Shown here: positions 1-64,000 of the stretch, piece by piece
Layout: each line of letters begins with the position of its first letter
How positions within the stretch are numbered: position 1 is the stretch's first letter
Assembly: GCA_037349315.1 (NCBI GenBank)
Contig: JBAIAC010000007.1
Span: 50,307,001 to 50,371,000 of the forward strand
Source of the DNA: Chelydra serpentina
Taxonomy: Eukaryota > Chordata > Testudines > Chelydridae
DNA length: 64,000 nucleotides
Direction of reading: 5' to 3'
Position numbers and translations under genes: made by a program
Notes under the pieces: model-generated
What the model saw: only the letters and a program-made list of their open reading frames with translations
Databases searched by the model: none
What the model was told of the DNA's origin: nothing

Positions 1-83
1 ATTTTATATATACGAGTCTGTGTGTATCACAATGGGTAAAACGTGTGGGTTAAGGCTTCCAGAGAGTTCATGGAGGAAATTAA

Positions 84-61032
<60,949 letters not shown>

Positions 61033-62154
61033 GTGAGTATATTTTTGTTACTGTTTAGTCCCAATGTCATGTTAATTGAAGATCACCCTATGGAGGCTTT
61101 CAGTACAGGAATAGTATGCTTGAAATGCATGTATCTGAACAGCCCTGCTGTTGTGGCCAACACAATTTAAGAACAGCTCAGAGAAGAAAGAACAAACATT
61201 TGATGCTGTCTGGCTCTTCTCCTCCCCCTTTAAAAAAAAAACCAAAACAGTGGGACCCACTTTAAAATAACTCTTCTCACTGAGTGTTAGTAAAGGTAGG
61301 CACACATTAGCAAGAATGGGGCTACTGTTCAGCCAAGGTGTCCGCACCGCTATGATTTTTGGTCCATTAAGTTGGGCAGTGCTGGTTCCATTCTGGAGCA
61401 GATGAATACATGATACAGCACCAAAAGGGAGATTTTTTAATGTAGGGGTACAAAATTTCATATACAAGCAACAGTAGCTATTTATTGAAAAGAAATCTAT
61501 AAGAAATAGATTAACTATCGGTCTGATCCTGTAGTTCTGCACTGAAATTGCCTTAGCTGATTCTCTATTAAGTAGAGTAGCCTAAATAATTTCCAAAATT
61601 GTTTAGCCAATGCATGCAGTTTAAGCTTCTAGGGCCCAAATGTCCAAAGAGAAGCTTATAAGTGATTGGTCCCTACTGCCCACATTAGCAAATACAGAGA
61701 AGACAAGGTAAGAGGGGGAAAAAATGTGTCAACAGCAAGAGAGGAACTGAATGGCATGAGATGGCAGTCCTTGGTTCTGGCTTTGACATGTGGCAGCCGA
61801 TCGTAGAGTGTACATGCCCCCAAGAGCCTAAAAGTGCATTGGAATATTCTGGGTACTCACATGGCAGCAGACTGTGTGTATTAGGAGAACTTGCCTTAAG
61901 AATAAATAACCTTATTTCCTTGGTTGGACAAACTCCTGCTGACTTCAGTAGTCTTATCAATGTACAAATTGCAGACTTGGGCCCTCTTGCTTGCATTAGA
62001 TCACTGGATTTGACATAAACATTGCTTAATGGTTTCTGGTTTACAGTAAACTAAGTTTTTCAATTTCCTTAATAGTATAAAGAGGCTAATAAATCTCCCT
62101 TCATACAAATAAACAAGGACCCGTTTGTATTCTGGTTTTATACAGATAGTAAGG

Positions 62155-62340
62155 CCTGGTCTGCATAAAAAGTTAGATCAAACCACACTTCTCAGCAATG
62201 TAGTTAAGCTGATCTAACCCACGGTGTAAACAGCACTAGGTTGATGTAAGAATTCTTCCATTTACCTAGCTACCACCTTGGAAGGAGGTAGTGCTTACAT
62301 TGCTATGTCACTGTAGCATTTCAAGTATAGACAAGACCTA
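62155..62340. mobile_element. TIR MITE, 'GGCCTGGTCTGCATA' ends, TAA TSD
   Basis: The ends GGCCTGGTCTGCATAAAAAG and CAAGTATAGACAAGACC are inverted, with TAA on both sides. Inner pairs GTTAGATCAAACCACAC and TTAAGCTGATCTAACCC also pair. Harbinger-type by the 3-bp duplication. Confidence 0.68.
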
Positions 62341-63619
62341 AATCTCAGTAAGAATATGGGCCATATACCACTTTCCCAACCCCAAAAAACCCAACAGATT
62401 TTACAGGCCCAGATAAAATAGAGCAAAGCAGATCTTGAAATCAACTCATCTAATTAGGGTTGTGGTGGTGGTGGTGGTCGGCTTTTTTTGTCGCTTGTGG
62501 TAAGAGTAAATAAACATCAGCAACTCTTTAAGTGGGAGAACATCGCTTTGACACAGTTCTCACACAGAACAGCCTTGCTAAATTACAGGATAATTAATTT
62601 CCCTGCCATTGGCGGTGCTATGGTAGATCCCAGGGTATATCTTTTAGAGGGAGCTGTATATCATTTCTTTTCTTTGTCCATTAGCATGCAGATTAGATGC
62701 AACTTTTGCACTATTTCTTTGCATCATTATAAATACAAAATGTCAAGAAATCTGTTTGCCTCTAAAATATTTTCTCAGGAGTACAATGATTATATTAATA
62801 CACACATTATAACTGATTCATGACCAAGTTTAAATCTAACTCTGGCCACATTTACAATATGCCTGGTAGTCTCATGTACATGGCCAATATATTTGTTCAC
62901 AGTCTAAAAGTAAAGCATGAAGTGGCTGCTTTGGAACAGCACAAGGCTACAGTAGAAAGATGAAGGGAAGTTATCTGGGAAGTACCGGATTTATAAACTT
63001 TGGGTGTTTATTTTAAAATCACTTGTGAAAATACATGTACAAAAAACCCCAAACCACCACTGTGTGATCTGACACAGTCAAGCTGTGTTAGCTAGCTGTG
63101 ATAAGGAATAGTCCCAGAGAACTGTTTGAGACCAATTCATAGTTAAAGTTTTCAGAATATAAAGCCAAATCATTTTGAAGAGTGAAAGGCTTATGATGTA
63201 GAGATGGGCTAAACTGATGGATAAGTTTCTTGTTAGGTATAGCTTGATAGGGATATGATAGCTGGTGTAAAAAAATCTTTTCCAGGACTGCATCAGAAAT
63301 TCCAGACCTTTGAAATGATATTTTCATTTACATTACATTTGTTGGCAGTAACCCAAAGCCACCTATTTCTGAAAATGATTGGGTTTCAAATCATAACACT
63401 AGCGTTAGAATAGACACTAACATAAGTCAGAGTGATAGTACAATATCCTTCTAATAATCCATAGAGTATGAGCCTTAGAGGCTACTCTAGCCCATACTCC
63501 ACATTAATAATTCATGGGGATCCTCAGTACCTAGCAAGTTACTCAAGCTAGACACAGAATTTCCTCAATAGCGCTTGATTGTATGCTAAAATACAAATTA
63601 TAAAACCAATGTTATAGGG

Positions 63620-63930
63620 CTTGTCTTCAGTTCAGTGTTAGTTCCAGTCACCTACACTCAAGTTAACTCTTTTTGAGTTCAAGTGAGAGCAGTCACACTG
63701 CAAAACACTCAAACTGTATAGAGTGACTTGATTACCAACACTAAGTAGCTGAGTCCCTACTGAATTACTAGCTTGAGTATAAGCAGCCCTCAATCTTCAA
63801 CAGACAGCCCCCTCATGGGTCAGCTAGCTCAAGTTTAAAGTACTACTTAAATCAAGCTAGAGATTTTTACGTGTGCACAGAAGTCAGGGTAGGTGCAAGT
63901 TATACAACTGCTGTGAAGAAAAGCCCAAAG
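63620..63930. mobile_element. TIR MITE, 'GGGCTTGTCTTCAGT' ends
   Basis: GGGCTTGTCTTCAGTTCAGT at the left and GCTGTGAAGAAAAGCCC at the right are terminal inverted repeats. The interior is rich in CTCAAGTT / AACTTGAG-type motifs (ACACTCAAGTTAACTCTTTT, GCTAGCTCAAGTTTAAAGTA). Confidence 0.65.
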
Positions 63931-64000
63931 TAAATTCAAGCCACACAAGGAAATTCATAGATTACAAGGCTAAAAGAAACCAGTGTGATCATCTAGTCTG

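Larger units (their letters stand above)
61033..64000 (+). other. RYR3 intron, at least 3.0 kb, runs off the window
   Basis: It opens with donor GTGAGT. It contains two MITEs (62155-62340, 63620-63930) and a short GTG microsatellite at 62461-62478. No final RYR3 exon was found in any frame up to 64000. Confidence 0.8.

Noticed and set aside
61033..64000. Final RYR3 exon(s)
   Set aside because: I looked for the conserved FFLMYLINKDETEH segment in all + frames and did not find it; the exon must lie downstream.

Overview
This window is vertebrate genomic DNA, most likely from a turtle. It holds the 3' part of one multi-exon gene on the + strand: the ryanodine receptor RYR3, the calcium-release channel of the endoplasmic/sarcoplasmic reticulum. 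I place 21 coding exons between 171 and 61032. They total 3356 bp, about 5% of the window. The splice phases match at every junction and no stop or frameshift interrupts the frame, so the gene looks functional. The window opens inside an intron and closes inside an intron after the exon that ends in the C-terminal zinc finger; the last coding exon(s) and stop codon lie beyond 64000. I call RYR3 rather than RYR1 or RYR2 because paralogue-diagnostic stretches such as INKYGDLYGAERIAELLGL and VFFVLQESTGYMAPTLRAL match the RYR3 I know.

The exons run in functional order. A short exon and an 18-nt microexon (171-491) come first; the microexon sits where RyR1 has its alternatively spliced ASII segment. 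Next are the central-domain exons with the two acidic calcium ligands (958-2804, 7032-7113). The very large exon at 7474-8798 carries the EF-hand pair, the TaF/ATP-site segment, an acidic run and the TMx hydrophobic helices. The divergent linker follows (18893-21903), then S1 (23820), S2 (26398), the S2-S3 cytoplasmic domain (27593-43083), S3-S4 (46281-47969), S5 (51946), the selectivity filter with S6 (58266), and the C-terminal domain with its zinc finger (60757-61032).

Everything else is intron, and much of it is layered transposable-element debris. Turtle affinity comes from the repeats: a tRNA-derived SINE of the turtle polIII type (11829-12036), a CR1 LINE 3' end with the usual ATTCTTATG tail (about 21045-21150), and several DIRS-like tyrosine-recombinase retrotransposons. 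DIRS-like copies lie at 10343-16290, 28976-35025 and 54206-58196, with a probable fragment at 38740-39245; all run in the same direction as RYR3. The 14.6-kb intron 27724-42353 is mostly transposon in transposon: the second DIRS copy contains a hAT-like piece, an LTR-like piece and a Penelope-like element. That Penelope-like element has 456-bp inverted arms and a 16-bp target duplication. Many hAT elements can be bounded by exact or near-exact 8-bp target duplications (3579-5127, 9980-10103, 43430-44134, 48541-49058, 50540-51165, 59391-59512), and several Harbinger-type MITEs lie between them.

I see no second host gene, no RNA gene apart from SINE-borne tRNA relics, and nothing prokaryotic. 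I did not find a novel multi-gene system. The observations most worth following are the RYR3 microexon and the Penelope-like insertion.
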